Source of the DNA: Hyphomicrobiales bacterium
GTDB lineage: Bacteria > Pseudomonadota > Alphaproteobacteria > Rhizobiales > Rhizobiaceae
NCBI GenBank assembly: GCA_900466475.1
Contig: UBMI01000007.1
Span: 142,569-206,568, forward strand
DNA length: 64,000 bases
Direction: 5' to 3'
Position numbers and translations under genes: made by a program
In this document: positions 52,187 to 61,164 of the stretch, piece after piece
How positions within the stretch are numbered: position 1 is the stretch's first letter
Layout of the letters: each line of letters begins with the position of its first letter
Notes under the pieces: model-generated
Database searches by the model: none
Seen by the model: only the letters and a program-made list of their open reading frames with translations
What the model was told of the DNA's origin: nothing

Positions 52187-53266
52187 ATGAATGTCGATCC
52201 CCTCCCCTTGGTCACTGTTGTTATTCCGGCCTACAACGCGGCAAGGACGCTCGTAGACACACTTCGAAGCGTCTCAAGCCAGACCCACGAACGCCTGGAA
52301 ATCCTCGTGGTCGACGATGGTTCGGAGGATGGGACCTACGAACTGGCAATCGACTATCGGCTCCAGGATTCACGCGTCAGGGTCCTGAGGCAGGAAAATG
52401 GCGGTGTGGCTCGCGCCCGCAACGCAGCAATCGGCGAAGCGATCGGCAGCTACATTGCCCCCATCGACGCCGACGATCTCTGGCATCCGCGCAAAATCGA
52501 ATTGCAACTCCGGGCGCTCGCAAGCCTTCCCGATGGGCGCGGCGTCGCCTACAACTGGTATGCGGCCATCGACGCGAATGGCATGATTTTCGCCCATTCG
52601 AGCCCGGTCTTGTACAAGGGCGACGTCTTCGAAATCATGATACGCGAAAACTTTATCGGTAACGGCAGCACGCCGCTGATGCCGCGTGCGGATATCCTGG
52701 CGTGTGGTGGCTACGATCCGTCGCTGCGCGATCAGGATGCCGAAGGATGCGAAGACCAGAAGCTTTATTTGGCGCTGGCCGAAAGGCTGCCTTTCACCCC
52801 AGTCCCTGATTTTCTGACGGGATACCGTTTCACCCAGGGGAACATGTCGAGCAACGCCTGTCGCATGCTGAGATCACATGCCCTGGTGATGGCAGAGGTA
52901 AAAAAACGCCATCCGCATCTTGCCGCCGCCGCCGCCGCCGCGGAATTCGATACGGCGCGATGGTATTTCCATAAGGCGCTTTCCAGCAAAGACCATGATC
53001 AGCTCAGAAAGCTCGGGCCGATGATTGCTGGGCGGTTCCCCGTGAGGCTTGCCAGGCATGGGGCCAGCCTTGTCTGGCACTCAGCCAAACGCCGGGCACG
53101 ACGATTGGCAAGACGCCTGACGGGGAAGCGCCCTGCTCCGCAGGCCGCAGATACAATGGCCGTTATCGCCCTCCCCGAAAATGGCACTTCATTCCATTCC
53201 CGTTTTGAAACGGCAGCTGTTGGTCAGAGCGGCGTCTTAGCCAAACCACGCGGGAATGGCTTATGA
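52187..53266 (+). CDS. Glycosyltransferase family 2 protein
   Basis: A 359-aa protein with the GT2 domain at about residues 8-230: VTVVIPAYNAARTLVDTLRS, ILVVDDGSEDGTYELA, NGGVARARNAAIGEAIG and the DXD in APIDADDLWHPRKIE. The acceptor side has CEDQKLYLALAERLPF, then TGYRFTQGNMSSNACRML. The C-terminal tail is basic (RRARRLARRLTGKRPAP) and could sit on the membrane surface. It shares the GNMSSN motif and overall plan with the GT2 at 55016, so the two are paralogues. It starts 6 bp after the fusion gene and overlaps the ABC exporter start by 4 bp. Confidence 0.9.
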   Translation: MNVDPLPLVTVVIPAYNAARTLVDTLRSVSSQTHERLEILVVDDGSEDGTYELAIDYRLQDSRVRVLRQENGGVARARNAAIGEAIGSYIAPIDADDLWHPRKIELQLRALASLPDGRGVAYNWYAAIDANGMIFAHSSPVLYKGDVFEIMIRENFIGNGSTPLMPRADILACGGYDPSLRDQDAEGCEDQKLYLALAERLPFTPVPDFLTGYRFTQGNMSSNACRMLRSHALVMAEVKKRHPHLAAAAAAAEFDTARWYFHKALSSKDHDQLRKLGPMIAGRFPVRLARHGASLVWHSAKRRARRLARRLTGKRPAPQAADTMAVIALPENGTSFHSRFETAAVGQSGVLAKPRGNGL

Positions 53267-55005
53267 CAACGCAGCAAGACTCCGTTTCCGCCAAGTCGGC
53301 CGGACCCTTCAATTTGGTCATCGCAGCTCGATTCCGTGAGCTTCTGAAACTCGTGCCGTCGCTTCGGCTGAAGACGTCGGTGATGGTCGTGATCGGCATC
53401 CTGAGCGGCCTGATGGAAATGGTCGGGATCACCTTTCTGGTGAGCCTCGTTTTTGTTCTCGGCCAGCAAAGCCCCTCAACCGGCGCCGCGATCCCTGGGC
53501 TTCCGGCATTCTTCGGTGGGTTTGAAGCTGCGATATCGAAATCGATGCTGGTCGCCATCCTCGTCTGCGCGATCATCCTCAGGATCGTTCTTGGCTTCGC
53601 CAATTCGATCATGGCGAGCGCCGTCAGCCATCAAATCAGCGGCAGCATCCGCCATCGTCTCTATTCAAAAATCCTGACGATCCCATTTCAGCGCTTTCAG
53701 CATTACGAACGCAGCGATCTCATGAATGTCATCGCAACGGAGTCCTATGCGGTGGCCTCCGCTCACGCGAGCCTGGTACGCTTGGGAATCAATCTCGGGA
53801 CCATTATCATCTTCGGTGCCGGGATGCTCGTGATGGCATGGCCGATCGCCGTGCTCGGCCTTATTTTCGGTGTGGTCCATAACCTGACCCTCGGCCTGTT
53901 TGCCGAGACCTATCGGCGCACAGGCGCGGCCGCCATTTCGGCGATGGAGGACCTGACCCAATTAACCTGGACCACATTGCAGACCGTAAAAGCGGTGAAA
54001 AGCTTCGGCCTGGAAAAGCACCACGAAAGCAGTTTCGATGCCCTTTCAACAGATGTCGGGAAAACCTGGTCCCATTCCGACAAGATGGGTGCGATAACCT
54101 CGCTTTTGAGCGAGGCGCTGACATTCGGCGTAGTCCTGACGATCATTCTGTCGTCGCAATTTCTGCCGGTGGATTTCCGTGCAGCCTTATCGGCAACCAT
54201 CCTCCTCTACAGGCTTCAACCGTATATCAAGGAATTCGATTCCCAGATCCTTGGCCTGCATGCCCTGGAAGCCCCCTTGCAGAACGTTCTGGCGGTAATT
54301 TCCGAGGCGGACGATGCGAGGCAGGTTGCCTGCGGAGAAAAGCTCAGACATCTGCAGCAGGAGATCGTTTTCCATGATGTTTCCTTCTCTTATGAAGGCA
54401 GCAGCGCTCCCGCCGTCAGCCATGTGAGCTTCTCCATCAAAACAGGAGAAACAACCGCACTGACGGGGCCAAGCGGCTCCGGCAAGACAACGATCCTCAA
54501 CATGCTGCTCGATCTCATCCAGCCGAGCGAGGGGCGCATAACCCTCGACGGCCGGGATCTTTCAACCATCGAGCGACCGAGCTGGTTGCGACTGCTCTCC
54601 GTCTCGGGCCAGGACGTCGAATTGATGGAAGGCACGGTTCTGGACAACATCCGGTTCCGCCGGGAAATTTCCGAGGAGGATGTCCGTTGGGCGGCGGATA
54701 TGGCTTGCGCCACAGAATTCATCGAGAAACTGCCCGCCGGCTTCGACGAATGGCTGGGCGATGAGGCAATCAGGCTTTCTGGCGGCCAGCGGCAACGCAT
54801 TGGCCTGGCGCGCGCACTCGCCGGTCGACCTGAAATATTGCTACTCGACGAAGCCACCAATGCGCTCGATGAGGCGACCGAAGCGCGGGTGCTTTCCCTC
54901 CTGCTTGGGGAATATCGGACCAGGACCCTGATCATCGTCACTCACCGATCGTCTGTCGCCAGCCTGATGAAGCATCAGATCTGCCTCGTCCCGGCGGGGA
55001 TATAA
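53263..55005 (+). CDS. MsbA-like ABC exporter (fused membrane and ATPase domains)
   Basis: A 580-aa half-transporter expected to act as a homodimer in the inner membrane. TM domain at about residues 35-330, with the first helices in SVMVVIGILSGLMEMVGITF and later NLGTIIIFGAGMLVMAWPIA. ATPase at about 365-580: Walker A GPSGSGKTT at 402-410, signature LSGGQRQRIGLARAL at 505-519, Walker B ILLLDEATNALDEA at 525-538 and H-loop VTHRSS. Such exporters flip lipid-linked glycans, so it is the likely exporter for this cluster. It overlaps the previous gene by 4 bp and precedes another GT2 by 10 bp. Confidence 0.93.
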   Translation: MTTQQDSVSAKSAGPFNLVIAARFRELLKLVPSLRLKTSVMVVIGILSGLMEMVGITFLVSLVFVLGQQSPSTGAAIPGLPAFFGGFEAAISKSMLVAILVCAIILRIVLGFANSIMASAVSHQISGSIRHRLYSKILTIPFQRFQHYERSDLMNVIATESYAVASAHASLVRLGINLGTIIIFGAGMLVMAWPIAVLGLIFGVVHNLTLGLFAETYRRTGAAAISAMEDLTQLTWTTLQTVKAVKSFGLEKHHESSFDALSTDVGKTWSHSDKMGAITSLLSEALTFGVVLTIILSSQFLPVDFRAALSATILLYRLQPYIKEFDSQILGLHALEAPLQNVLAVISEADDARQVACGEKLRHLQQEIVFHDVSFSYEGSSAPAVSHVSFSIKTGETTALTGPSGSGKTTILNMLLDLIQPSEGRITLDGRDLSTIERPSWLRLLSVSGQDVELMEGTVLDNIRFRREISEEDVRWAADMACATEFIEKLPAGFDEWLGDEAIRLSGGQRQRIGLARALAGRPEILLLDEATNALDEATEARVLSLLLGEYRTRTLIIVTHRSSVASLMKHQICLVPAGI

Positions 55006-55015
55006 GGAAGAACCG

Positions 55016-56164
55016 ATGGACCGAGGTGATGCTTTTCACTCCACCCAACCGTTGGTTTCGGTGGTCATTCCTGCCTTCAACGCTTCCCGCTATATTGAGC
55101 GCACGCTTCGGTCCGCCATGGCCCAGACCTATGCTGCGCTGGAGATCATTGTTGTCGATGACGGCTCCACGGATGACACGGCAAAACTGGTTGAGCAGAT
55201 AGCGATGACGGATTCACGGATCCGCCTCCTGTCCACACCAAACCATGGTGTCGCCGCCGCAAGAAATACTGGAATCGATGCATCATCAGGTCGATATGTG
55301 GCATTCCTCGATGCCGACGATCTCTGGCACTCGACGAAGATCGAGAAGCAGGTAGACGCTCTCATCCGCTTGTCGCCGCGATGGGCCGCGGTCTATGTGC
55401 TGCATTATATCATTGATCAGGACGACGAGATCATCGGGCTCGGCGGCTCCAAGATCGCAAGGGGCTATATCTATGCCCGGCATCTGAATTTTAAATATGT
55501 GGGTAACGGAAGCGCGCTTCTCGTCCGGCGGGACGCTGCGCTTGAGATTGGCGGGTTTGATAGCTCATACGCTGCAGAAGATATCGGAGGCTGTGAAGAC
55601 CTCGATTTCGAACTCAGGCTTGCCGCGCGTTATTGCATGGAAGTCGTTCCCGAACGCCTGGTGGGATACAGGAAATATCCCGGCAATATGTCGTCCAACC
55701 ACGCGCGGATGGGTCGAGGTGTTTTGGAAGTAATCAAGCGCTCAATCATCGCAAATCCGCAGCTTCCGAGATACGCGGCCAGAAGTGCTATCGCGCTTAC
55801 TCAGAAATATGCGTTCCGGCAGTACAGAAGGGCAAGGCACCTGCGTCTGTCCATCGTGACCGCCTGGGCGATTTTTCAAAACCCGCGGTTCATGCTCAGC
55901 TTCGCATGGCAGGCTTACCTGCTTGTCAGGAAGCAACGCCATGTTCCGAAGCCAGATATCTCGAACGGTGAGCGGCAGTTGAAAAAGTCGAAATTCGACG
56001 AGCAAATCCTGCTTTCGGTTGAAAGCCCGGAGGAGACCCCGCGATCACGCCACCATATGATGCGACTGACTGCGGCGGATGCCAAGCTCGGTGCAATCCA
56101 TGTGGGTGATGAGCACGTAGACATGCCCATCGGTGAAATCACCACAGAACCGCGTGACTTCTAA
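55016..56164 (+). CDS. Glycosyltransferase family 2 protein
   Basis: A 382-aa protein. GT2 domain at about residues 14-230: VSVVIPAFNASRYIERTLRS, IIVVDDGSTDDTAKLV, HGVAAARNTGIDASSGRYVA, DXD in FLDADDLWHSTKIE and CEDLDFELRLAARY. VGYRKYPGNMSSNHARM mirrors the paralogue at 52187. The C-terminal 100 residues are basic and then polar, with no TM helix. It is the last gene of the plus-strand cluster; its TAA overlaps the stop of the convergent EamA gene. Confidence 0.9.
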   Translation: MDRGDAFHSTQPLVSVVIPAFNASRYIERTLRSAMAQTYAALEIIVVDDGSTDDTAKLVEQIAMTDSRIRLLSTPNHGVAAARNTGIDASSGRYVAFLDADDLWHSTKIEKQVDALIRLSPRWAAVYVLHYIIDQDDEIIGLGGSKIARGYIYARHLNFKYVGNGSALLVRRDAALEIGGFDSSYAAEDIGGCEDLDFELRLAARYCMEVVPERLVGYRKYPGNMSSNHARMGRGVLEVIKRSIIANPQLPRYAARSAIALTQKYAFRQYRRARHLRLSIVTAWAIFQNPRFMLSFAWQAYLLVRKQRHVPKPDISNGERQLKKSKFDEQILLSVESPEETPRSRHHMMRLTAADAKLGAIHVGDEHVDMPIGEITTEPRDF

Positions 56165-57075
56165 TGCCCATCGGGCGGAACGTCGGCTTTGGGCGTGACA
56201 TCCACGATGTTCTTGCGATGGAAGATGAAGAGGCCTGCCAGAACAATGATAACGGAGCCGATCAGAATCTGGCTGTCCGGCAATTCGCCGAAGAAAACAT
56301 AGCCCAGCACGATTGCCCAGAGCAGCAGGCTGTATTGAAGCGGGGCAAGGAGGGAGGCCGGAGCGAGCTTCAGGGCGCGCGTGATCATCAAATGCGCACA
56401 GCCCGCGACGACACCCAGCGCCAGCATCGCGATGAAGTCGAGGGAGGACATTGAACGCCAGTCGCCAATGCTCAGGATTAGACCGGTGACCAGGGCGCCG
56501 ACTGTCTGCCATGTCACCAGCGTCGCATCGCTCGTTTGTCGCAACCGACGGCCGAGGATCAGTGTCAGCGCGAAGGACAGGCTGCCGATCAGACCGAAGA
56601 TCGAGGGCCAGGATAACATTGCCGTTGAAGGTCTCAGGGCTACCAAGACCCCGACAAAGCCAATGATGACGGCTAACCAACGGCGCCAGCCGATCGTTTC
56701 GCCAAGGAAAAAATGCGACAGAGCGGCCACGTAGATAGGCCCGGCCATGTAGAAAGTCATGACGTCGGCGAGCGGAAGGTAGGCGACCGCGGCATAGAAT
56801 AACGCAACATCCCCTGTCGTCAGAATGACCCGCAGGACCTGCAGGGGCACGCGCTCGACCTGAAACAGCGTGCGAGGCCCTTGCCTGGCAATCATGGGTG
56901 CAAGGATCAGAAAGGAACCGAACGAGCGGATCACCAGGACCTGACCGACCGCAAAGCTCGCCACCAGCCATTTGCCCATGGCGTCATTCAAGGAAAACAG
57001 GAGATCTCCGAGAAGCATCAGAAGCACGCCGAAGAGTACGGTGTTTCCTGCGGTGCGGCTGATGCGCAAATTCAT
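56161..57075 (-). CDS. EamA/DMT-family transporter
   Basis: A 304-aa membrane protein with ten hydrophobic segments in two EamA halves: TVLFGVLLMLLGDLLFSLND at the start of the first and IFGLIGSLSFALTLILGRRL at the start of the second. VALRPSTAMLSW sits between them and SQILIGSVIIVLAGLFIFHR near the end. Substrate not predictable; drug/metabolite transporters export amino acids or other metabolites. ATG 57075 (GAGG seven bases upstream) is preferred over 57099 or 57111. It converges on the glycan cluster and may not belong to it. Confidence 0.85.
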   Translation of the reverse strand: MNLRISRTAGNTVLFGVLLMLLGDLLFSLNDAMGKWLVASFAVGQVLVIRSFGSFLILAPMIARQGPRTLFQVERVPLQVLRVILTTGDVALFYAAVAYLPLADVMTFYMAGPIYVAALSHFFLGETIGWRRWLAVIIGFVGVLVALRPSTAMLSWPSIFGLIGSLSFALTLILGRRLRQTSDATLVTWQTVGALVTGLILSIGDWRSMSSLDFIAMLALGVVAGCAHLMITRALKLAPASLLAPLQYSLLLWAIVLGYVFFGELPDSQILIGSVIIVLAGLFIFHRKNIVDVTPKADVPPDGH

Positions 57076-57233
57076 GATTCGCCTCAATTGGTTAGGCATT
57101 CCGCCTGCCATAGAACTTCATCCTGGCGCCGTCGATCCTGGCAAACGATTTTCACGACAAATCTCTTATCATTCAGGGGAATTCGATGCCCTGTCCGGCA
57201 CCGTCAACAGCATCGATGCCTGCGACACCGTCG

Positions 57234-57250
57234 TTAAAGTGATACTTTAA
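57234..57250. promoter_or_regulatory. Perfect palindrome in the EamA/ROK divergent region
   Basis: TTAAAGT at 57234-57240 and ACTTTAA at 57244-57250 flank GAT. A similar but imperfect motif (AAAGGTGATATT) occurs near 57341-57352, just before the ROK gene. A ROK-type repressor operator or autoregulatory site is a natural reading. The divergent interval 57076-57373 holds no other gene. Confidence 0.5.
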
Positions 57251-57373
57251 GAGCCGACGAAACAATCGGCATCAACTGTCGTGGCGATCACATTGAAAAG
57301 ACTGCACACTTCTGCCCTTTCCCACATGATCGTCTTGTGGCAAAGGTGATATTCAACTCCTATAAAAGACACC

Positions 57374-58576
57374 ATGAAGGCTATTTCAGGCACCAATCTT
57401 GAGCAGGCCAAGTCACACAACAGGCGTGTCGTGATCGAGGCTATCCGCACCAATGGCCCGTTGTCGCGCGCCGCAATCGCCCGCATGACAGCGCTGACGG
57501 CGCAGACGGTCTCGAACATCGTCGAGGAATTGCAGCGTTCCCACCTGCTCGTGCCCGCCAAAGCGCAGAAGCTTGCGCGCGGCCAACCGATCATCCCCTA
57601 TTCGATCAATCCGCACGGCGCCTATTCCATCGGTCTCGAACTTGGCCGCCAGCGCGCCAGCGGTGTGCTGACTGATCTCTCCGGCGCCGTGTGTGCACGC
57701 ATCGAGCGCCATGTCGAACATCCCGATCCCGAACAAGCCATGCCAGTCCTCGGATCTATTGTCGAGGATCTGCAGCAGGCCTTCTCCTTCGACCGCAACA
57801 GGTTGCTCGGTGTCGGCATGGCTCTGCCCGGCCGTTATGCGGATGGCGGCGTCACCTCGCTCAGCCCGCTGAACCTGCCCGGCTGGCAGGACTTCCCGGT
57901 TGGCTACGAACTGGAACGGCGCGTCAAGGTCCCAGTGCTCGTCGAGAATGACGCGACGGCGGCGGCTATCGGCGAACGCCTGCATGGTGTCGCCCGCGGC
58001 TTCAGCAGCTTCGTCTATCTCTTCCTAGCGGGTGGCGGCGGCATCGGCGCCGGGATGTTTCTCGATGGACACCTCTACAAGGGCAGCCGTCACAATGCCG
58101 GCGAGATCGGCCACATCATCGTCGAGCCACACGGCCGGCTCTGCAGTTGCGGCAAGCGCGGGTGTCTCGACCGTTACGTTTCGCCGACCGTCGCTTATGA
58201 GGTTATGGGCATAACCAACGCGGATGAGCTTTCGCCCGACGATCTCGACGCGCTAATCGCCAGCAGTGGCGATGGTCTCGATACATGGTTGGATCAGGCC
58301 GTGCAGCCGTTGCGACAGACTATCGATTTCCTCGAGCTTGCCTTCGATCCGCAGACAATTGTGCTCGGCGGCAGTATCTCGACCATCATGATGCGCCGGC
58401 TGGCCGAGCGGCTTGAGCCGTTGCACGTACCGATCGACCCCGCTGAAGAGAGAACCATTCCGCGTGTCATGATCGGCATGACTGGCAAGGATACCGCGAT
58501 CCTCGGAGCGGCCGCCCTGCCGATCTTCTCGGAGACCAATCCGCGCTTCGACGTGTTGCAGAAGCCGGTCGGCTGA
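57374..58576 (+). CDS. ROK-family transcriptional repressor (NagC/XylR-like)
   Basis: A 400-aa protein. N-terminal winged helix-turn-helix at about residues 15-75 (NRRVVIEAIRTNGPLSRAAI, TAQTVSNIVEELQRSHLL). Sugar-binding ROK domain at about 85-390: GVGMALPGRYADGGVTSLSP, VENDATAAAIGERLHGVARG, the LAGGGGIGAGMFLDGHLYKG loop and HNAGEIGHIIVEPHGRLCSC with the Cys-rich zinc site CSCGKRGCLDRY. It likely responds to an amino sugar or sugar-phosphate and controls the convergent GH20/ABC operon. No good ribosome-binding site precedes ATG 57374, and a TATAAA box at 57361-57366 is so close that the mRNA may be leaderless. Confidence 0.92.
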   Translation: MKAISGTNLEQAKSHNRRVVIEAIRTNGPLSRAAIARMTALTAQTVSNIVEELQRSHLLVPAKAQKLARGQPIIPYSINPHGAYSIGLELGRQRASGVLTDLSGAVCARIERHVEHPDPEQAMPVLGSIVEDLQQAFSFDRNRLLGVGMALPGRYADGGVTSLSPLNLPGWQDFPVGYELERRVKVPVLVENDATAAAIGERLHGVARGFSSFVYLFLAGGGGIGAGMFLDGHLYKGSRHNAGEIGHIIVEPHGRLCSCGKRGCLDRYVSPTVAYEVMGITNADELSPDDLDALIASSGDGLDTWLDQAVQPLRQTIDFLELAFDPQTIVLGGSISTIMMRRLAERLEPLHVPIDPAEERTIPRVMIGMTGKDTAILGAAALPIFSETNPRFDVLQKPVG

Positions 58577-58607
58577 TCTCCTCCTCGACCGAGAGGTGAG
58601 ATCAGCC
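58571..58607. terminator. Bidirectional terminator-like hairpin overlapping the ROK stop
   Basis: GGCTGATCTC at 58571-58580 pairs perfectly with GAGATCAGCC at 58598-58607, with further pairing inside (CCTC with GAGG). It includes the ROK stop codon and lies between convergent genes, so it can serve both. T-tracts are poor on both sides. Confidence 0.6.
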
Positions 58608-58627
58608 GTCTCCGTTTCATCAATCGA

Positions 58628-60649
58628 TCAGGACTGCTGCAGCCCGTAGAGCAGTGGCATCAGCCCTGCGAGTGCCTTGAAACGTTCCCAGGATTTCGCA
58701 GACGGCTTCGTCCAGCCCGTTTCGGCAAGTGCCGAAAGACGCGGGAAGACGAGCCGGTCAAAGACGGCACGATCCGTCATCGGCTCGGACCAGATGCAGG
58801 CCTGGATACCGCGAAGCTTCTGCTTCTGAGTTTCCGTCCAGCCGCCCACCGGATCGAACGTATAGATCTTTTCGGCATCCGAGGTGCCGGCCCAGCTCGC
58901 ACCCGGCTCGTCCCAATCCGGCCGCAGCGCCATGTCCAGATAATAGACCTGCCCAGGGCAGACGACGATCTCATAACCGCGATTGGCAAGCTCGGCGGCG
59001 ACTTCAACATTGCGCCAGCTGCAAAGATAGCTCTTCGATTTGTCGATGACATCGCCATGCGCCGCTTCTTCCCAACCGCCGGTGATGCATCCCTTGGAGG
59101 CAAGGAAGCGCTGAACCCGCTCAAGAAACTCGGCCTGCAGATAGGCTGCGCCAGAACCATGGATATCGTCGGCACCATGAGTATTGGTAATGACATTCAG
59201 GCGCTTCGCATGCGCATCGGCAACCTCGTCACCGGCGAGCGAACGCAGATTTGTCAGCGCTTCCGGTGAGCCTGACCAAGCGCCGAGCGGCACTTCGTCG
59301 GCACCGATGTGGATAGTCTTGAAGGGGAACAGCTCGATGAGTTCCGAGAAGATCGTTTCGATCACCTCATAGGTCTTTTCACGAGCGGGGTTGATGCAAT
59401 TATCGGGGAAGCCCTGAACGGAATAGTAGCTACCGGCCTCCTGCGGATCTCGCAGCTCCGGTATGGCCTGCAGCATTGCGTAGCAGTGGCCGGGTATATC
59501 GATCTCCGGTACGATTTCGATGCCGAACCCCTGGGCGTAAGCGACGATCTCGCGGATGGCGTCCTTGGTGTAATAGCCGCCTGTACGGGCCGGGCTGGAG
59601 CCGAGCAGCGGCGGCAGGGCAAGACCGTGGCCGCGCCACGCACCGATCTCGGTTAATGCCGGGTATGCGTCAATCTCCACGCGCCAGGCCTCGTCATCGG
59701 AGAGGTGCCAGTGGAAGCGGTTGAGTTTGTTCCAGGCGAGTACGGCCATCAGCTTCTTGATTTCCGCCTCGCCGTAGAACTGACGAGCAACATCCAGATG
59801 CAGACCCCGCCAGGCCATCGATGGTTCATCGACAATTTCGCCTGAAGCCGGGAACTGGAAAGTCTGTGGATGCAGGCGCGCACCCCGCCAGATCTGGCCG
59901 AGGGTCACGAGGCCGTAGAGAAAGCCGGTCTGGCCATTTGCCTCGACGGTGATCGCCTCCTCTTCGAATGTCAGCCGGTATGCCTCGGGACTGAGACCGG
60001 CAGACTTCTTCAAGCTGACAGTTGCAGCCCCTTCCGCAGGCGAGCGGACGATACCTTCGACGGCAAAGAGATGGGAGACCAGTGTCTTGAAGCTATCAGC
60101 TGCAGCTATCGCATCCGCATCTTCAGCCTGCAGTGTGAAGCCTGCCGGCAAGGGTCGCCGTGAAGCGACAGCCACATGATTCGGCCAGGGAATGATCGAA
60201 ACCTGCACCGGCGCCATCGCCGGCACGGGGAAAATCTCCGCGCCACGCTTCAGGGGCGCATTGCTGGCAGATGACCGCGTAGGTTCGATCCCGAGCGAAA
60301 CAGTGCTACCGTCGGCAAAAGCAAGATAGGCGCTGGTTGCACCATCCGTCCAATGGCGAAACTGCCAGCTCAGGGCGTGGACTGATATCGTCCAGGTCTC
60401 GCCCTTGCCGAGAACGAAACCTTCCGGCGGCTGGAATTCGGTGAAGTTCGACAGCCTTTTTAAAACGGTTGCCCCCTCCACACGTCCAGCGGGATCGACC
60501 CGTCCTGGGCCACTGACGCAGAGCGAGAAGCCCGAGAGTGGCTCGGCGGCCAGATTCTTGAGCTGCAGGACATAGGAGAAATCCTTGCCGTCGGCTGGTG
60601 GATTCCAGAGGGTTTCGAGCCGCAAGGCCGGATGTCGCGGTTTGGACAT
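58628..60649 (-). CDS. Beta-N-acetylhexosaminidase, glycoside hydrolase family 20
   Basis: A 673-aa protein. An N-terminal region (about residues 1-140) and a GH20b-like domain (about 145-265) precede the catalytic TIM barrel at about 275-640. The barrel starts with WRGLHLDVARQFYGEAEIKK and LNRFHWHLSDDEAWRVEIDA, and has the catalytic Asp451-Glu452 pair in IHIGADEVPLGAWSG. No signal peptide is present, so it should act in the cytoplasm on imported oligosaccharides. That fits the adjacent ABC importer and argues against a role on extracellular chitin. It is the last gene of the operon, 30 bp after the GNAT gene. Confidence 0.94.
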   Translation of the reverse strand: MSKPRHPALRLETLWNPPADGKDFSYVLQLKNLAAEPLSGFSLCVSGPGRVDPAGRVEGATVLKRLSNFTEFQPPEGFVLGKGETWTISVHALSWQFRHWTDGATSAYLAFADGSTVSLGIEPTRSSASNAPLKRGAEIFPVPAMAPVQVSIIPWPNHVAVASRRPLPAGFTLQAEDADAIAAADSFKTLVSHLFAVEGIVRSPAEGAATVSLKKSAGLSPEAYRLTFEEEAITVEANGQTGFLYGLVTLGQIWRGARLHPQTFQFPASGEIVDEPSMAWRGLHLDVARQFYGEAEIKKLMAVLAWNKLNRFHWHLSDDEAWRVEIDAYPALTEIGAWRGHGLALPPLLGSSPARTGGYYTKDAIREIVAYAQGFGIEIVPEIDIPGHCYAMLQAIPELRDPQEAGSYYSVQGFPDNCINPAREKTYEVIETIFSELIELFPFKTIHIGADEVPLGAWSGSPEALTNLRSLAGDEVADAHAKRLNVITNTHGADDIHGSGAAYLQAEFLERVQRFLASKGCITGGWEEAAHGDVIDKSKSYLCSWRNVEVAAELANRGYEIVVCPGQVYYLDMALRPDWDEPGASWAGTSDAEKIYTFDPVGGWTETQKQKLRGIQACIWSEPMTDRAVFDRLVFPRLSALAETGWTKPSAKSWERFKALAGLMPLLYGLQQS

Positions 60650-60679
60650 GATTGCTTCTTTCTGTTCGGATTGTCGTGA

Positions 60680-61150
60680 TCAGCTCTTGAGCATGCCGGC
60701 ATAGATGCCGGGAGCGGAATCGGGGATGGGAGTGGCGCCGACGGCTTTCTCGTAAAAGGCGGATGGGCCGACATCGCCGATGATCGCATAACCATAGCCC
60801 ATGGTCTTCAGGTCGTTGAGGCTGGCAAAGAGCAGCGCCCTGCCGACGCCGAGCCCCCGCATGCTTTCATCGACACCGGTCGGCCCGAAGAAATCGGGAG
60901 CGGTCGCCTCGTGGCAGGCAAAGCCGACGAGCCTGCCTTCGCGCGTAGCGATGAAGCAGGTCGGCGGCTGGCGTGTCATCGCAACCGTTGCCTCGCTTGC
61001 CCACGCGTCGCCGAAATGCTCGCCGATCCAGCGGACAATCAGCTTCAGTTCAGGCGGCAGTGCCCGGCGGATAGTGACGCCCGCTTTTGCCATCGCGTCG
61101 GGTGATTTTGTGTCCTGCGGAAGAGTGGACAGGTTCACGAGATAATCCAT
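60680..61150 (-). CDS. GNAT-family N-acetyltransferase
   Basis: A 156-aa single-domain acyltransferase. The acetyl-CoA pyrophosphate loop is in GVDESMRGLGVGRALLFASL (R/Q-x-x-G-x-G form), preceded by TCFIATREGRLVGFACHEAT. The C-terminus is GYAIIGDVGPSAFYEKAVGA, with the conserved Tyr. Substrate unknown; between an importer and a GH20 enzyme an amino sugar is possible. AGGAC precedes the ATG; the ABC gene ends 14 bp upstream. Confidence 0.87.
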   Translation of the reverse strand: MDYLVNLSTLPQDTKSPDAMAKAGVTIRRALPPELKLIVRWIGEHFGDAWASEATVAMTRQPPTCFIATREGRLVGFACHEATAPDFFGPTGVDESMRGLGVGRALLFASLNDLKTMGYGYAIIGDVGPSAFYEKAVGATPIPDSAPGIYAGMLKS

Positions 61151-61164
61151 TGGCGTATGTCCTG

